Assembly: GCF_001294535.1 (NCBI RefSeq)
Contig: NZ_LGIC01000033.1
Location: 62,001-126,000, forward strand
Length of the DNA: 64,000 nt
DNA from: Cypionkella psychrotolerans
Lineage (GTDB): Bacteria; Pseudomonadota; Alphaproteobacteria; Rhodobacterales; Rhodobacteraceae
Direction: 5' to 3'
Shown here: piece after piece, positions 9,272 through 18,664 of the stretch
How the letters are laid out: the number at the start of each line of letters is the position of its first letter
How positions within the stretch are numbered: position 1 is the stretch's first letter
Made by a program: the position numbers and the translations under genes
Notes under the pieces: model-generated
The model's database searches: none
What the model saw: only the letters and a program-made list of their open reading frames with translations
Told to the model about the DNA's origin: nothing

Positions 9272-10282
9272 ATGACCTATATCCGCCCTATCCCGATGAC
9301 CGACCCCGCCCGCCCCGCTGACGCTTTGCCGATTGCAGGCGGTTGGTGCTGGTTTTCGCATGTTGAAGTGATCGACCGGGACGCGCTGCCAATGCTGGTG
9401 CCGGTGTCGGATCTGGATGATGAGACCCGGCGCAGGCTTTCCGCCAAGCGCCCCGATTTCGGCGGCTTGTCGATGGACCGCCCGCGTATCATGGGCATCC
9501 TTAACGTCACTCCCGACAGTTTCTCTGATGGCGGGTTGTTCCTGCGCCCGGAAGCGGCGCTGATGCAGGCGCGCAAGATGGCGGCAGGGGCGGATATTCT
9601 CGACATCGGCGGCGAAAGCACCCGCCCCGGCGCAGTTGAAGTTTTGGCCGATGAAGAAACTGCCCGCACGGCTCCCGTCATTGCGGCGTTGCGCGACGGT
9701 GGCCTTGATGTGGCAATCTCTATCGACACCCGTAAGGCATCGGTTGCCAAGGCGGCTTTCGCGGCTGGGGCGACGATCCTGAACGATGTAACGGCCCTGC
9801 AATTCGATCCTGCGATGGCGGCGGTTGCGGCGGCCTCGGGCCGCCCGGTGATCCTGATGCACTCCATCGCCACGCCGGACAGGATGCAAATTGACCCGCA
9901 TTATGACGATGTGCTGCTGGACGTGTACGACGCCCTCGCCGCCCGTCTGGCAGAGGCTGAAGCGGCAGGTTTCCCGCGTGATAAGCTGGCGATTGACCCC
10001 GGCATCGGCTTTGGCAAAACCCTGCAGCATAACCTGACCCTGCTGTCGCGGCTGTCGCTGTTTCACAATCTGGGCGTCCCGGTCTTGCTGGGGGCCTCGC
10101 GCAAACGTTTCATCGGCACGATCAGCGACGAGGCCGATGCGCAAAAACGCCTGCCCGGCAGTCTGGCCGTGGCCCTCGCCGGGGTGGCGCAGGGGATGCA
10201 GATGATCCGCGTGCATGATGTGGCCGAAACCCGGCAGGCGCTATCCCTATGGCAAGCCGCAACAACAGGAGTCGCGCAATGA
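9272..10282 (+). CDS. folP: Dihydropteroate synthase
   Basis: DHPS joins 6-hydroxymethyl-dihydropterin diphosphate with p-aminobenzoate, the target step of sulfonamides. The 336-residue product has a non-conserved N-terminal extension of about 70 residues and then the TIM barrel. The barrel motifs are [16 protein letters not shown], the pterin-binding [68 protein letters not shown] and the final [12 protein letters not shown]. The ATG follows folB by 45 bases. The stop overlaps the glmM start (ATGA), so the two are translationally coupled. The longer N-terminus relative to E. coli FolP is common in this bacterial group. Confidence 0.95.
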   Translation: MTYIRPIPMTDPARPADALPIAGGWCWFSHVEVIDRDALPMLVPVSDLDDETRRRLSAKRPDFGGLSMDRPRIMGILNVTPDSFSDGGLFLRPEAALMQARKMAAGADILDIGGESTRPGAVEVLADEETARTAPVIAALRDGGLDVAISIDTRKASVAKAAFAAGATILNDVTALQFDPAMAAVAAASGRPVILMHSIATPDRMQIDPHYDDVLLDVYDALAARLAEAEAAGFPRDKLAIDPGIGFGKTLQHNLTLLSRLSLFHNLGVPVLLGASRKRFIGTISDEADAQKRLPGSLAVALAGVAQGMQMIRVHDVAETRQALSLWQAATTGVAQ

Positions 10283-11622
10283 CCCGCAAACTTTTCGGCA
10301 CCGACGGCGTGCGTGGCACCGCCAACAGCTATCCGATGACCGCCGAGATGGCGTTGAAATTGGGGGCCGCAGCCGGGCGGTTCTTTCGCCGCGATGGCAG
10401 CACCGCGCATCGGGTGGTGATCGGCAAGGATACGCGGCTGTCGGGCTATATGCTGGAGAATGCTTTGACGGCGGGCTTGACCAGCACGGGCATGAACGTG
10501 CTGCTGCTTGGCCCAGTGCCGACGCCAGCGGTGGGGTTCCTGACCCGTTCGATGCGGGCCGATCTGGGGGTGATGATCTCTGCCTCGCACAACCCGCACC
10601 ACGACAACGGCATCAAATTCTTCGGCCCGGATGGCTTCAAGCTGTCCGATGCCGCCGAGATCGAGATTGAGGCGATGGTCGAGGCCGATATCGCACTCGC
10701 CCCGCCCGAGGATATCGGCCGCGCCAAGCGGATCGACGACGCGGTCGGGCGCTATCAGGAATTCGTCAAGACCACCTTTCCGGGCGGTCTGCGGTTGGAC
10801 GGCCTGAAAGTGGTGATCGACTGCGCCAACGGCGCCGCCTACAAAGCCGCCCCCGAGGTGCTGTGGGAATTGGGGGCGGAGGTGATCCCGGTGGGGGTCA
10901 GCCCGAACGGCAAGAACATCAACCAGCGTTGCGGCTCCACCTATACCCAGACCGCCGCCGAGGCCGTTGTGGCGCATGGCGCGCATGTCGGCATCAGCTT
11001 GGATGGCGATGCTGACCGGGTGATGATTTTGGATGAAACAGGCAGGGTCGCCGACGGCGATCAGATCATGGCGCTGCTGGCGGGGCGCTGGGCGGATGAG
11101 GGGCGGTTGCAGGGCGGCACTCTGGTTGCCACCGTGATGTCCAATCTGGGGCTGGAGCGGTTCATGACCGGACGCGGCCTGCGGTTGGAGCGGACCTCCG
11201 TTGGGGACCGGTATGTGGTTGAGGCGATGCGGCGCGGCGGGTTCAACCTCGGCGGTGAGCAGTCGGGGCATATCGTGATGACCGATTATGCGACGACTGG
11301 CGATGGCTTGATCGCGGGCTTGCAGTTTTTGGCCGAGATGGCGCGGTCGGGGTTGGCGGCCAGCGCATTGGTGCGGCAGTTCGAAACCGTGCCGCAGATG
11401 TTGAAAAATGTCCGCTATGCGCCGGGGTTGGAGCCTTTGAAGGCAGCGGGCGTCAAGGCGGTGATTGCGGCGAAGGAAGCCGAGATCAAGGGCAAGGGGC
11501 GGATTTTGATCCGCAAATCCGGTACCGAACCGCTGATCCGGGTGATGGCGGAATGTGAGGACGAGGCGATGCTGCGCTGCGTGGTCGATGAGATTGTCAG
11601 CGCGGTTCAGGCTGCGGTGTAA
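10279..11622 (+). CDS. glmM: Phosphoglucosamine mutase
   Basis: GlmM converts glucosamine-6-phosphate to glucosamine-1-phosphate for UDP-GlcNAc, and thus peptidoglycan and LPS, synthesis. The 447-residue product starts [16 protein letters not shown] and carries the phosphoserine loop [17 protein letters not shown] (Ser 103), the magnesium-binding LDGDADRVM, the sugar-binding GGEQSGHIV and the phosphate-binding [13 protein letters not shown]. All four functional loops of the alpha-D-phosphohexomutase family are intact. The start is the ATG overlapping the folP TGA, with AACAGGAG about 9 bases upstream; the frame extends further up but lacks homology. The pairing folP-glmM is a common bacterial gene order. 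Confidence 0.97.
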   Translation: MTRKLFGTDGVRGTANSYPMTAEMALKLGAAAGRFFRRDGSTAHRVVIGKDTRLSGYMLENALTAGLTSTGMNVLLLGPVPTPAVGFLTRSMRADLGVMISASHNPHHDNGIKFFGPDGFKLSDAAEIEIEAMVEADIALAPPEDIGRAKRIDDAVGRYQEFVKTTFPGGLRLDGLKVVIDCANGAAYKAAPEVLWELGAEVIPVGVSPNGKNINQRCGSTYTQTAAEAVVAHGAHVGISLDGDADRVMILDETGRVADGDQIMALLAGRWADEGRLQGGTLVATVMSNLGLERFMTGRGLRLERTSVGDRYVVEAMRRGGFNLGGEQSGHIVMTDYATTGDGLIAGLQFLAEMARSGLAASALVRQFETVPQMLKNVRYAPGLEPLKAAGVKAVIAAKEAEIKGKGRILIRKSGTEPLIRVMAECEDEAMLRCVVDEIVSAVQAAV

Positions 11623-11626
11623 GGGT

Positions 11627-11689
11627 GGTCCCGAGTTGGGACCGTTTGTAAAATATAGTAATATCAATCGCTTGATGATCTGCGTTAAC
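11627..11689. repeat. Palindrome + GTTAA element, copy 1
   Basis: The near-perfect palindrome GGTCCCGAGTTGGGACC (11627-11643) begins 4 bases after the glmM stop. It is followed by AT-rich DNA with ATCAATCGCTTGAT at 11663-11676 and GTTAAC at 11684-11689. The same order (palindrome, ATCAA block, GTTAA) recurs at 16621, 51927 and 61272, with a weaker version at 32314. The palindrome may also act as a terminator for glmM. Confidence 0.6.
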
Positions 11690-11716
11690 TCCATCTTCAT
11701 CAGTGTTAATCCGATC

Positions 11717-11812
11717 TTAGAGCGGTTTGCGTTTATCTTGGATCACAATTCGCGCCAAGGCCTGCGCGAATTGTGCTGCTCCTTGCGCCAGATAAAACCC
11801 AAACCGCTTTAA
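11717..11812. repeat. Long imperfect palindromic element
   Basis: The inner arms CACAATTCGCGC (11744-11755) and GCGCGAATTGTG (11764-11775) are perfect 12-base inverted repeats around an 8-base loop. The outer arms TTAGAGCGGTTTGCGTTTAT (from 11717) and the complement of ATAAAACCCAAACCGCTTTA (ending 11811) also match with few differences. The whole ~95 bp can fold into one hairpin. It lies between glmM and the convergent ABM-domain gene, touching the latter's stop. It resembles a MITE or REP-type repeat, but no second copy was found in the window. Confidence 0.6.
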
Positions 11813-12162
11813 ACATTCGGCTCATGCAAGATGCGTGAATCTGTTGGCGCCTCGATGCGGTTCATCAAGCCGTAGTCGCGCTGCACTTCGGCCACGCGCA
11901 GGCGGTAATCGGCGAAGATGCCAGCGCGGCCCTCGGTTTGGGATTGGCGATGTTGCGGCAGGGCGCGCCAACGGGCGACGGCGGCTTCATCGGTGAAGAA
12001 CGACAGCGACAGCAGTTTGTCGGGGATTGTCAGGCTGCGAAACCGCTCGACACTGAGAAACCCCGGATCAGCCTGCAACAGCGGGCGCAACAGCGCGGCA
12101 TGGGCGAGGTAATCTGCCTCGCGGCCCTCGGCCAGTTCCACCTCGAAGATCACCGCGATCAT
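11809..12162 (-). CDS. Antibiotic biosynthesis monooxygenase (ABM) domain protein
   Basis: A 117-residue single-domain protein with the dimeric alpha+beta ABM fold pattern: MIAVIFEVELAEGREADYLAHAALLRPLL, then PGFLSVERFRSLTIPDKLLSLSFFTDEAAVARWRALPQHRQSQ. Small stand-alone ABM proteins include quinol monooxygenases and heme-degrading enzymes, and many have no known substrate. The Trp-Arg segment and RLRVAEVQRDYG are typical of the unassigned proteobacterial group. Its ATG overlaps the stop of the upstream NIPSNAP gene, and both are divergent from an ArsR-type regulator, suggesting shared regulation. The last codons lie inside the palindromic element that ends at 11812. Confidence 0.85.
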   Translation of the reverse strand: MIAVIFEVELAEGREADYLAHAALLRPLLQADPGFLSVERFRSLTIPDKLLSLSFFTDEAAVARWRALPQHRQSQTEGRAGIFADYRLRVAEVQRDYGLMNRIEAPTDSRILHEPNV

Positions 12163-12482
12163 GCTGCAGCGCCATGTGGGGTGGAAACGCAGCGCAGAAA
12201 GGTGCGGTTTTCGCGCAGCAGGAATTTCTCGGATTGGGCAAATTCATAGTTGGCGCGGCCCAACGGATCGTCGGCCAGTCGTGCCCGATAGGCCTCATAA
12301 GCGGCCAGCGAAGGTATGTTGTAGATACCATAGGCGAGGGTCGATGAGCCTTCGTGCGGCGCGTAGTAACCGATCAGATCGGCACCGCAGCGCGGAATGG
12401 CTTGACCCCAGTTGCGGGCATATTCGGCGAACTGCGGCTTCTTGGTCGGGTCGATATGGTAGCGGATGATACAGGTGAGCAT
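12159..12482 (-). CDS. NIPSNAP family protein
   Basis: A 107-residue protein starting MLTCIIRYHIDPTKKPQFAEYARNWGQAIPRCGADLIGYYAPHEGSS, a NIPSNAP-type ferredoxin-like domain, with a conserved second half (SLAAYEAYRARLADDPLGRANYEFAQ) ending in FLRCVSTPHGAAA. The start ATG at 12482 has GAAGGAG 7 bases before it; the frame is open much further upstream but without homology. NIPSNAP proteins have no firmly established biochemical role. It overlaps the ABM gene by four bases, and the intergenic region to the divergent ArsR-type gene is only 66 bp, so it is the likely regulatory target. Confidence 0.85.
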   Translation of the reverse strand: MLTCIIRYHIDPTKKPQFAEYARNWGQAIPRCGADLIGYYAPHEGSSTLAYGIYNIPSLAAYEAYRARLADDPLGRANYEFAQSEKFLLRENRTFLRCVSTPHGAAA

Positions 12483-12548
12483 TGTGGTCTCCTTCTGCTC
12501 ATGTTCTAGCCTATTGACGCACGCGAATGCTTCGGCCAAAATCAAACC

Positions 12549-13226
12549 ATGAAAGAAGGTCCAGACATATCCCGCATCGCGGCGCTGATCGGCGATCCCG
12601 GCCGCGCCAATATCCTGACTGCTTTGATGGCGGGCAAGGCGTTGACGGCGAGTGAATTGGCGGAGGAGGCCGGGGTCAGCCTGCCCACCGCCTCGGGCCA
12701 TTTGGCGAAACTGGCTGACGGCGGGCTGATCGCGGGCGACAAGCAGGGGCGGCACCGCTATTTTCGGCTGGCTGGACCAGAGGCGGCGCAACTGCTGGAG
12801 GCGCTGATGGGCTTTGCCTCTGGCCAAGGGTTGCTGCGGTTGCGCACCGGGCCGAAGGATCAGGCTTTGCGCGAGGCACGGGTGTGCTACAACCATCTGG
12901 CCGGGCGGCGCGGGGTGCAGATGTTTGATTTCCTGCGCACATCCGGCTTTGTGACCGAGGGCGAGACAGTGGCGCTGACCGCAGCGGGCGCTGCATTTGT
13001 TGCTGGGTTTGGCGTTGATCTGGCGCGCTTGCAACTGGGACGGGGGGCTGTCTGCCTGTGCTGTCTGGATTGGTCAGAACGTCGCAGCCATCTGGCGGGC
13101 AGCTTGGGGCGGGCCCTGCTTGCAGCAATGGAGTCGAAAAGCTGGCTGAAGCGCGAGCCTGCGGGCCGCGCGGTGGTGTTTAATCCGGCGGGGGTGGAGG
13201 GGTTTGAGGCGGTATTTGGGGTTTAG
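12549..13226 (+). CDS. ArsR-type winged-helix transcriptional regulator
   Basis: A 225-residue protein. Residues about 8-80 are an ArsR/SmtB winged helix (IAALIGDPGRANILTALMAGKALTASELAEEAGVSLPTASGHLAKLADGGLIAGDKQGRHRYFRLA). The C-terminal 130 residues form an extra domain containing CLCCLDWSERRSHLAGSLG, which recurs in a class of longer ArsR-like regulators. No classical metal-binding alpha-3 motif (ELCVCDL) is present; the CLCC pair in the extra domain could instead sense metal or redox state, which is inference. It is divergent from the NIPSNAP-ABM pair across 66 bp, arguing for local autoregulated control. Confidence 0.85.
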   Translation: MKEGPDISRIAALIGDPGRANILTALMAGKALTASELAEEAGVSLPTASGHLAKLADGGLIAGDKQGRHRYFRLAGPEAAQLLEALMGFASGQGLLRLRTGPKDQALREARVCYNHLAGRRGVQMFDFLRTSGFVTEGETVALTAAGAAFVAGFGVDLARLQLGRGAVCLCCLDWSERRSHLAGSLGRALLAAMESKSWLKREPAGRAVVFNPAGVEGFEAVFGV

Positions 13227-13244
13227 CGCTGCGCTGTAAACGCA

Positions 13245-13271
13245 AAAGGCCGAAGCAATGCTCCGGCCTTT
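13245..13271. terminator. Bidirectional terminator
   Basis: AAAGGCCG and CGGCCTTT form a perfect 8-base stem around 11 bases, between the convergent ArsR-type gene and ilvC. The A-run before and T-run after allow use on both strands. Confidence 0.8.
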
Positions 13272-13309
13272 GTCATTATCGTAGGGTGGGGTTCTACCCC
13301 GTCGCCCGA

Positions 13310-14434
<1,125 letters not shown>

Positions 14435-14460
14435 TCATATCTTGAATTGGTGATGAAATC

Positions 14461-14919
14461 ATGCAGCTTGACGAGGCCGACCGCAGGATTTTGCGTCATC
14501 ACCTGAGCGAGCCTACGTTAACGCGCAGCGCGTTGGCAGATCGGGCCGGGGTGACGCAGGCCACCTTGTCGCGCCGGCTGGAACGGTTGGCTTTGGCGGG
14601 CGTGATCGGGGTTGCGCAGGCGCGGATTGACTGGCGCAAGCTGGGCTATGAGGTGGAGGTTTCGCTGCGGTTTACGCTGGATAAGACCAATCCACGCGCG
14701 TTTGACGAGTTTATCGCGGCCGCGCGCGAGGTGCCGGAGGTGGTGGCGATTGAGACATTTCTGGGCCGGGTCGATGTGCGGCTGAACGTGATCGCGCGGG
14801 ATATGGCGCAGTATCAGGCGGTGTATCGGCAGCGGATTCTGGCTTTGCCGCATATCGCCGAGGTCGATGCGCTGATGCTGATTGCGACGATTAAAGATAG
14901 CGAGGGGTTGCCGCTGTGA
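14461..14919 (+). CDS. Lrp/AsnC family transcriptional regulator (first of pair)
   Basis: A 152-residue regulator with an N-terminal HTH (LDEADRRILRHHLSEPTLTRSALADRAGVTQATLSRRLERLALAGVIGVAQARIDWRKLGY) and a C-terminal RAM/ligand-binding domain (VVAIETFLGRVDVRLNVIARDMAQYQAVYRQRIL). Lrp/AsnC proteins form octamers or dimers and sense amino acids. It is divergent from ilvC, consistent with control of branched-chain amino acid synthesis, although the effector cannot be read from sequence. Its stop overlaps the start of a second Lrp/AsnC gene. Confidence 0.92.
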   Translation: MQLDEADRRILRHHLSEPTLTRSALADRAGVTQATLSRRLERLALAGVIGVAQARIDWRKLGYEVEVSLRFTLDKTNPRAFDEFIAAAREVPEVVAIETFLGRVDVRLNVIARDMAQYQAVYRQRILALPHIAEVDALMLIATIKDSEGLPL

Positions 14920-15374
14920 TCGACCTTGATGACTTGGACCGGGCGATTTTGCGTGCTTTGGCGTTGGATGCCGGGGTGTCGGCGGGTGAATTGGGCCGAC
15001 GATTGGGGCTGTCACAGCCAGCGACGTGGCGACGGGTGAAGCGGCTGGAGGCGGCGGGGGTGATCGCAGGCGCGCGGGTGGATGCCGACCGCGCGGCTTT
15101 GGGCTTTGGCGTGACGGTGTTTCTGGGGGTGAAGCTGGCGACCAAGGGACGGGTATCCTTGGAAGATTTTGAGCGGGCGGTGATGGCGATCCCTGAAGTG
15201 CAGGTGGTGCAGCATGTGCTGGGCCTGTTCGATTACCGATTGCGGGTGGTGGCGCGGGACATTGCGGATTTTGAGCGGGTTTTGCGCCGTAGGATCATGA
15301 CTCTGCCGGGGGTGGGGCAGGTCGAGGCGAATGTGTTGTTGACCGAGGAGCGCAGGCCGGGGCCGTTGGGGTAG
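14916..15374 (+). CDS. Lrp/AsnC family transcriptional regulator (second of pair)
   Basis: A 152-residue regulator starting at GTG within the previous stop (GTGA), with LDDLDRAILRALALDAGVSAGELGRRLGLSQPATWRRVKRLEAAGVI as HTH and a RAM domain (EVQVVQHVLGLFDYRLRVVARDIADFERVLRRRIMTLPGVGQVEANVLLTEE). It is the same length as its neighbour but clearly diverged, so this is an old duplication or a natural hetero-pair. Tight coupling suggests the two subunits are made together and may co-assemble. Pairs of overlapping Lrp genes are known elsewhere (for example in heme d1 gene clusters), but no such partner genes are here. Confidence 0.92.
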   Translation: MIDLDDLDRAILRALALDAGVSAGELGRRLGLSQPATWRRVKRLEAAGVIAGARVDADRAALGFGVTVFLGVKLATKGRVSLEDFERAVMAIPEVQVVQHVLGLFDYRLRVVARDIADFERVLRRRIMTLPGVGQVEANVLLTEERRPGPLG

Positions 15375-15497
15375 CGCATTGTCGCGATTTTCAGCAAACT
15401 GCCTTCGGTCAAAAGCGAAAGAATGCTGTCGGTTTTCATACCGCTTTGGCGGAAATTGGCGCTAGATTGCGCTTAAAGCTTTGCAAGGAGTGCCGCG

Positions 15498-16619
15498 ATG
15501 AAACTGCCACATGCTCATGTCGACCCGGATGGTTTGGAAGAATTCTCGGTGGTGTTCACCGACCGCAGTCTGAACCACATGTCGGCGAAGTTTCAGGGCG
15601 TGATGCGCGAGGTTTCGGGGCTATTGCGCGAGGTCTATAACGGGACGGCGGTGGCTCTGGTGCCGGGCGGCGGCACCTATGCGATGGAGTCGGTGGCGCG
15701 GCAGTTCGGGCAGGGCTCTGCTTTGATCGTGCGGAATGGCTGGTTTTCGTATCGCTGGAGTCAGATTTTTGAGGCGGGTGGGTTTTCGGAGCCGACGGTG
15801 GTGATGGCGCGGGCCTCGGGGAATGGGGCGCAGGCGGCTTTTGCACCGCCGCCGGTGGAGGAGGTCTGTGCGAAGATCCGCGAGACGAAGCCCGATGCGG
15901 TATTTGCGCCGCATGTCGAGACCTCTTCGGGGATCATTCTGCCGGATGATTATATCGCTGCCATGGCGGCGGCGGCGCATGAGGTGGGGGCGCTGATGGT
16001 GCTGGATTGCATCGCCTCGGGCTGCGTTTGGGTGGATATGGAAGCGACTGGCGTGGATGTGTTGATTTCCGCGCCGCAGAAGGGGTGGTCGGCTTCGCCT
16101 GCCGTGGGGATTGTGGTGATGAGCGCGCTTGCGGAGGCTCGGCTGGCGGAGACCAACTCGAACAGTTTTGCGCTGGATTTGAAGAAGTGGCGGTCGATCA
16201 TGGCGGCTTATGAGGGCGGTGGCCACGCCTATCATGCCACGATGCCGACGGATGCCATCGTTGGGTTTCGCGATGCGATGCTGGAAACGCGGGAGATGGG
16301 GTTTGCGGAGGCCAAGGTGGCCCAGTGGGAATTGGGGAGCGCTGTGCGGGCGATGTTGGCCGAGAAGGGCGTGGCTTCGGTGGCAGCGGCGGGATTTCAG
16401 GCTCCGGGTGTGGTGGTGAGTTTCACCGAGGATCCGGCGGTGCAGAACGGATCAAAATTCCGGGCTTTGGGGATGCAGATTGCCGCCGGGGTGCCGTTGC
16501 AGGTGGGGGAGGGGGCTGAGTTCCGCACCTTCCGGCTGGGGTTGTTTGGGCTGGATAAACTAGCGGACGTGGCGGCGACGGTGGCGCGGTTGCGGCGCGG
16601 GGTGGACGCGGTTTTGTGA
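15498..16619 (+). CDS. Class V (fold type I) PLP-dependent aminotransferase
   Basis: A 373-residue protein of the alanine-glyoxylate / serine-pyruvate aminotransferase group. Features seen are FTDRSLNHMSAKFQGVMREV near the N-terminus, the PLP phosphate region VPGGGTYAMESVARQFG, HVETSSGIILPDDYI, the aspartate in ALMVLDCIASGCVWVDMEATGVDVLISAPQKGWSASP, and its PLP-binding Lys in APQKGW. The substrate is not clear from sequence; this subgroup in Rhodobacteraceae is usually annotated only to family. AAGGAG lies about 9 bases before the ATG. It is monocistronic: a palindromic element starts two bases after the stop and the next gene is convergent. Confidence 0.9.
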   Translation: MKLPHAHVDPDGLEEFSVVFTDRSLNHMSAKFQGVMREVSGLLREVYNGTAVALVPGGGTYAMESVARQFGQGSALIVRNGWFSYRWSQIFEAGGFSEPTVVMARASGNGAQAAFAPPPVEEVCAKIRETKPDAVFAPHVETSSGIILPDDYIAAMAAAAHEVGALMVLDCIASGCVWVDMEATGVDVLISAPQKGWSASPAVGIVVMSALAEARLAETNSNSFALDLKKWRSIMAAYEGGGHAYHATMPTDAIVGFRDAMLETREMGFAEAKVAQWELGSAVRAMLAEKGVASVAAAGFQAPGVVVSFTEDPAVQNGSKFRALGMQIAAGVPLQVGEGAEFRTFRLGLFGLDKLADVAATVARLRRGVDAVL

Positions 16620-16620
16620 G

Positions 16621-16683
16621 TGTCCACGCGTGGACAGGGGTGGGGTTTGTTATGAATCAAGGAGTTAATGGGGGAGCGTTAAC
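16621..16683. repeat. Palindrome + GTTAA element, copy 2
   Basis: The perfect 16-base palindrome TGTCCACGCGTGGACA starts two bases after the aminotransferase stop. It is followed by ATCAAGGAGTTAATG (16656-16670) and GCGTTAACGC around 16676-16685. The identical palindrome recurs at 51927. Confidence 0.7.
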
Positions 16684-16713
16684 GCTTTGGTAAGTATTCG
16701 ACTGCCACGGCGC

Positions 16714-16738
16714 CGATTTTCGGGAAGGCCGAAAATCG
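16714..16738. terminator. CGATTTT-type hairpin, copy 1
   Basis: CGATTTTCGG and CCGAAAATCG form a perfect 10-base stem with loop GAAGG. It is one of four related hairpins in the window and probably acts as a transcription terminator downstream of the aminotransferase gene. Confidence 0.6.
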
Positions 16739-16807
16739 TGGTCTTGTGGTGCGGGTCTGCGGGGTTCTGGACCGTTGTTTCGGATGCGGCGGCGGGAGTG
16801 CTCCGCA

Positions 16808-16832
16808 CGGGAGTATTTCGAAAAGAGCAAAT
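16808..16832 (+). repeat. Dispersed GAGTATTT..AAAGAGCAA element, copy 2
   Basis: The segment GGGAGTATTTCGAAAAGAGC followed by AAAT matches copies at about 33078 and 39468. CTCCGCACGGGAG just before it is hairpin-forming, as at the other sites. Confidence 0.65.
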
Positions 16833-16904
16833 CCGGGGGTGGTGCCCAAGTGGACAGGCCGCGTGCTGCGGCCTGCTGGATGTGTGGAGCGCTTGGGCCG
16901 GGCC

Positions 16905-16927
16905 ACGATTTTCGCGTTGAAAATCGT
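16905..16927 (-). terminator. CGATTTT-type hairpin, copy 2 (tldD terminator)
   Basis: ACGATTTTC and GAAAATCGT form a perfect 9-base stem with a 5-base loop, 14 bases beyond the tldD stop. It is therefore the likely terminator of tldD. Confidence 0.6.
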
Positions 16928-16940
16928 CCTGGAGGCCGCC

Positions 16941-18374
16941 TCAGGTTTGCGAGCCGCCGATTGTCAGGCCGCCGATCAGCAGGGTGGGTTGGCCGACGCC
17001 GACAGGCACCCATTGGCCGGCTTTGCCGCAGTTGCCGATGCCGGGATCTAAAGCCAGATCGTTGCCGATGGCGCGGATTTGCCTCAAAGCGGTGGCACCA
17101 TCGCCGATCAGGGTGGCACCTTTCACCGCTTCGCCGATCACGCCGTTGCGGACGCGGTAGGCTTCGGTGCAACTGAACACGAATTTACCGTTGGTGATGT
17201 CGACTTGGCCGCCGCCGAAGCCGACAGCGTAGATGCCGTCTTTGAGCGACGCGACGATGCCTGCGGGGTCGTCTTTGCCCGACAGCATATAGGTGTTGGT
17301 CATCCGGGGCATAGGGATATGGGCGTAGCTTTCGCGGCGTCCGTTTCCGGTGGCGGCAACCCCCATCAGGCGGGCGTTTTGGCGATCTTGCATGAAGCCG
17401 ACCAAGCGGCCGTCTTCGATCAGGGTGTTTTTCTGCGATGGAGTGCCTTCGTCATCGACAGAAATGGAGCCGCGACGGTTGGGGATGGTGCCGTCATCCA
17501 GCACCGTCACACCGGGGGCTGCGATCATTTGGCCCATCAGGCCTGCGAACGCAGAGGTTTTCTTGCGGTTGAAATCGCCTTCAAGGCCATGGCCGATGGC
17601 TTCGTGCAGCAGGATACCGGGCCAGCCGGGGCCGAGGACCACGTCCATCATGCCAGCGGGGGCGGGGACGGCATCGAGGTTCACAAGCGCAATACGCAGG
17701 GCTTCTTTCAGCATCGGCTGCCAGTGGCTGGGTTCCATCAGGCCTGCGAGGCCGTAGCGGCCACCGCCGCCGGTGCCGCCTTGCTCGCGTTTGCCGTTGG
17801 ATTCGATGATCACCGAGACATTCATCCGGGCCATTGGGCGCACATCGGTATAGCGCAGGCCTTCGGGGCGCAGGATTTCGACCTCTTGCAGGCCTGCGGC
17901 GATGGTGGCGGAGACTTGCACGACGCGGGGATCAAGCGCGCGGGCGTAGGCGTCGATCTCTTTCAGCAGGTCGATTTTCACGGCGAAAACGGCATCGGCC
18001 ATGGGGTCGGCGTCGCTGTAGAGTTTGATGTTGGTGTGTTTGGGGGCATCTGCCAAGGTGCCGCCACCATCGCCGACTGCGAGGCGGGCGGTTTCAGCGG
18101 CGCGTTTCAGAGCATGTTCCGAGATTTCGGTGGAATGAGCGTAGCCTGCGACTTCGCCGCGCACGGCGCGCAGCCCAAAACCTTCGGAGGCGTCGTAGCT
18201 GGCGTTCTTGATACGGCCATCGTCGAGCACGATGGCTTCCGAGCGGCGGCGTTCGAAGAACAATTCTCCGTCGTCCGCCCCGGCAGTGGCGGCGCGTAGG
18301 GTGGCAAGGGCGGTGGCCTCGTCCAGATGGGACTCGAACGGGCGGAATGGGGCGTCGGTGGATGCGGTGGACAT
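16941..18374 (-). CDS. tldD: Metalloprotease TldD
   Basis: TldD forms, with its partner TldE/PmbA, a zinc peptidase that degrades unfolded peptides and matures some RiPPs. The 477-residue product has the zinc motif LLHEAIGHGLEGD (HExxxH), GTIPNRRGSISVDDEGTPSQKNTLIEDGRLVGFM, the substrate-tunnel-type GGGQVDITNGKFVFSCTEAY and the C-terminal GIGNCGKAGQWVPVGVGQPTLLIGGLTIGG. The chosen ATG at 18374 begins MSTASTDAPFRPFESHLDEATA; the open frame to 18497 has no homology. No tldE/pmbA gene is in this window. It is convergent with the aminotransferase gene and divergent from ctaC. Confidence 0.95.
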   Translation of the reverse strand: MSTASTDAPFRPFESHLDEATALATLRAATAGADDGELFFERRRSEAIVLDDGRIKNASYDASEGFGLRAVRGEVAGYAHSTEISEHALKRAAETARLAVGDGGGTLADAPKHTNIKLYSDADPMADAVFAVKIDLLKEIDAYARALDPRVVQVSATIAAGLQEVEILRPEGLRYTDVRPMARMNVSVIIESNGKREQGGTGGGGRYGLAGLMEPSHWQPMLKEALRIALVNLDAVPAPAGMMDVVLGPGWPGILLHEAIGHGLEGDFNRKKTSAFAGLMGQMIAAPGVTVLDDGTIPNRRGSISVDDEGTPSQKNTLIEDGRLVGFMQDRQNARLMGVAATGNGRRESYAHIPMPRMTNTYMLSGKDDPAGIVASLKDGIYAVGFGGGQVDITNGKFVFSCTEAYRVRNGVIGEAVKGATLIGDGATALRQIRAIGNDLALDPGIGNCGKAGQWVPVGVGQPTLLIGGLTIGGSQT

Positions 18375-18664
18375 CAGGACAGGGCCTTTCAGGGCGCGAT
18401 TTGGCCCGGTTGAAACGAACTTAGGCGGCGGGCGGGGGCATCGCAAGGCGGGGTTTGGGGTTTTCGTAGCGCGCCCCGCGCGGATGGCCAGCGCCAAGCC
18501 GTGGGATTTTTGCTTTGATCTTGGTCAACTGGCGCGGTTTTGCCGCAGCTTACTCTTGTCGGGAAGCGGCTAATATGGTTTCACAGGCCAGAGATAACGG
18601 GATTCTGCCCCCTGTTTGGGCATGGTCAAAAAGGTGGCGTGAAAGCTGCCCTTGGATACGGGAA

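Larger units (their letters stand above)
16620..16940. other. Intergenic region dense in dispersed elements
   Basis: This 321-bp gap between convergent genes has no credible coding sequence. It contains, in order, a palindrome + GTTAA element (16621-16683), a CGATTTT hairpin (16714-16738), a GAGTATTT element (about 16808-16832) and a second ACGATTTT hairpin (16905-16927). Short open frames through it have no supporting start signals or homology. Confidence 0.7.

Noticed and set aside
10063-11700. 545-codon minus-strand frame opposite folP and glmM
   Set aside because: Antisense shadow of two well-supported genes.
17079-18299. 406-codon plus-strand frame opposite tldD
   Set aside because: Shadow of tldD, which has intact HExxxH and tunnel motifs on the minus strand.
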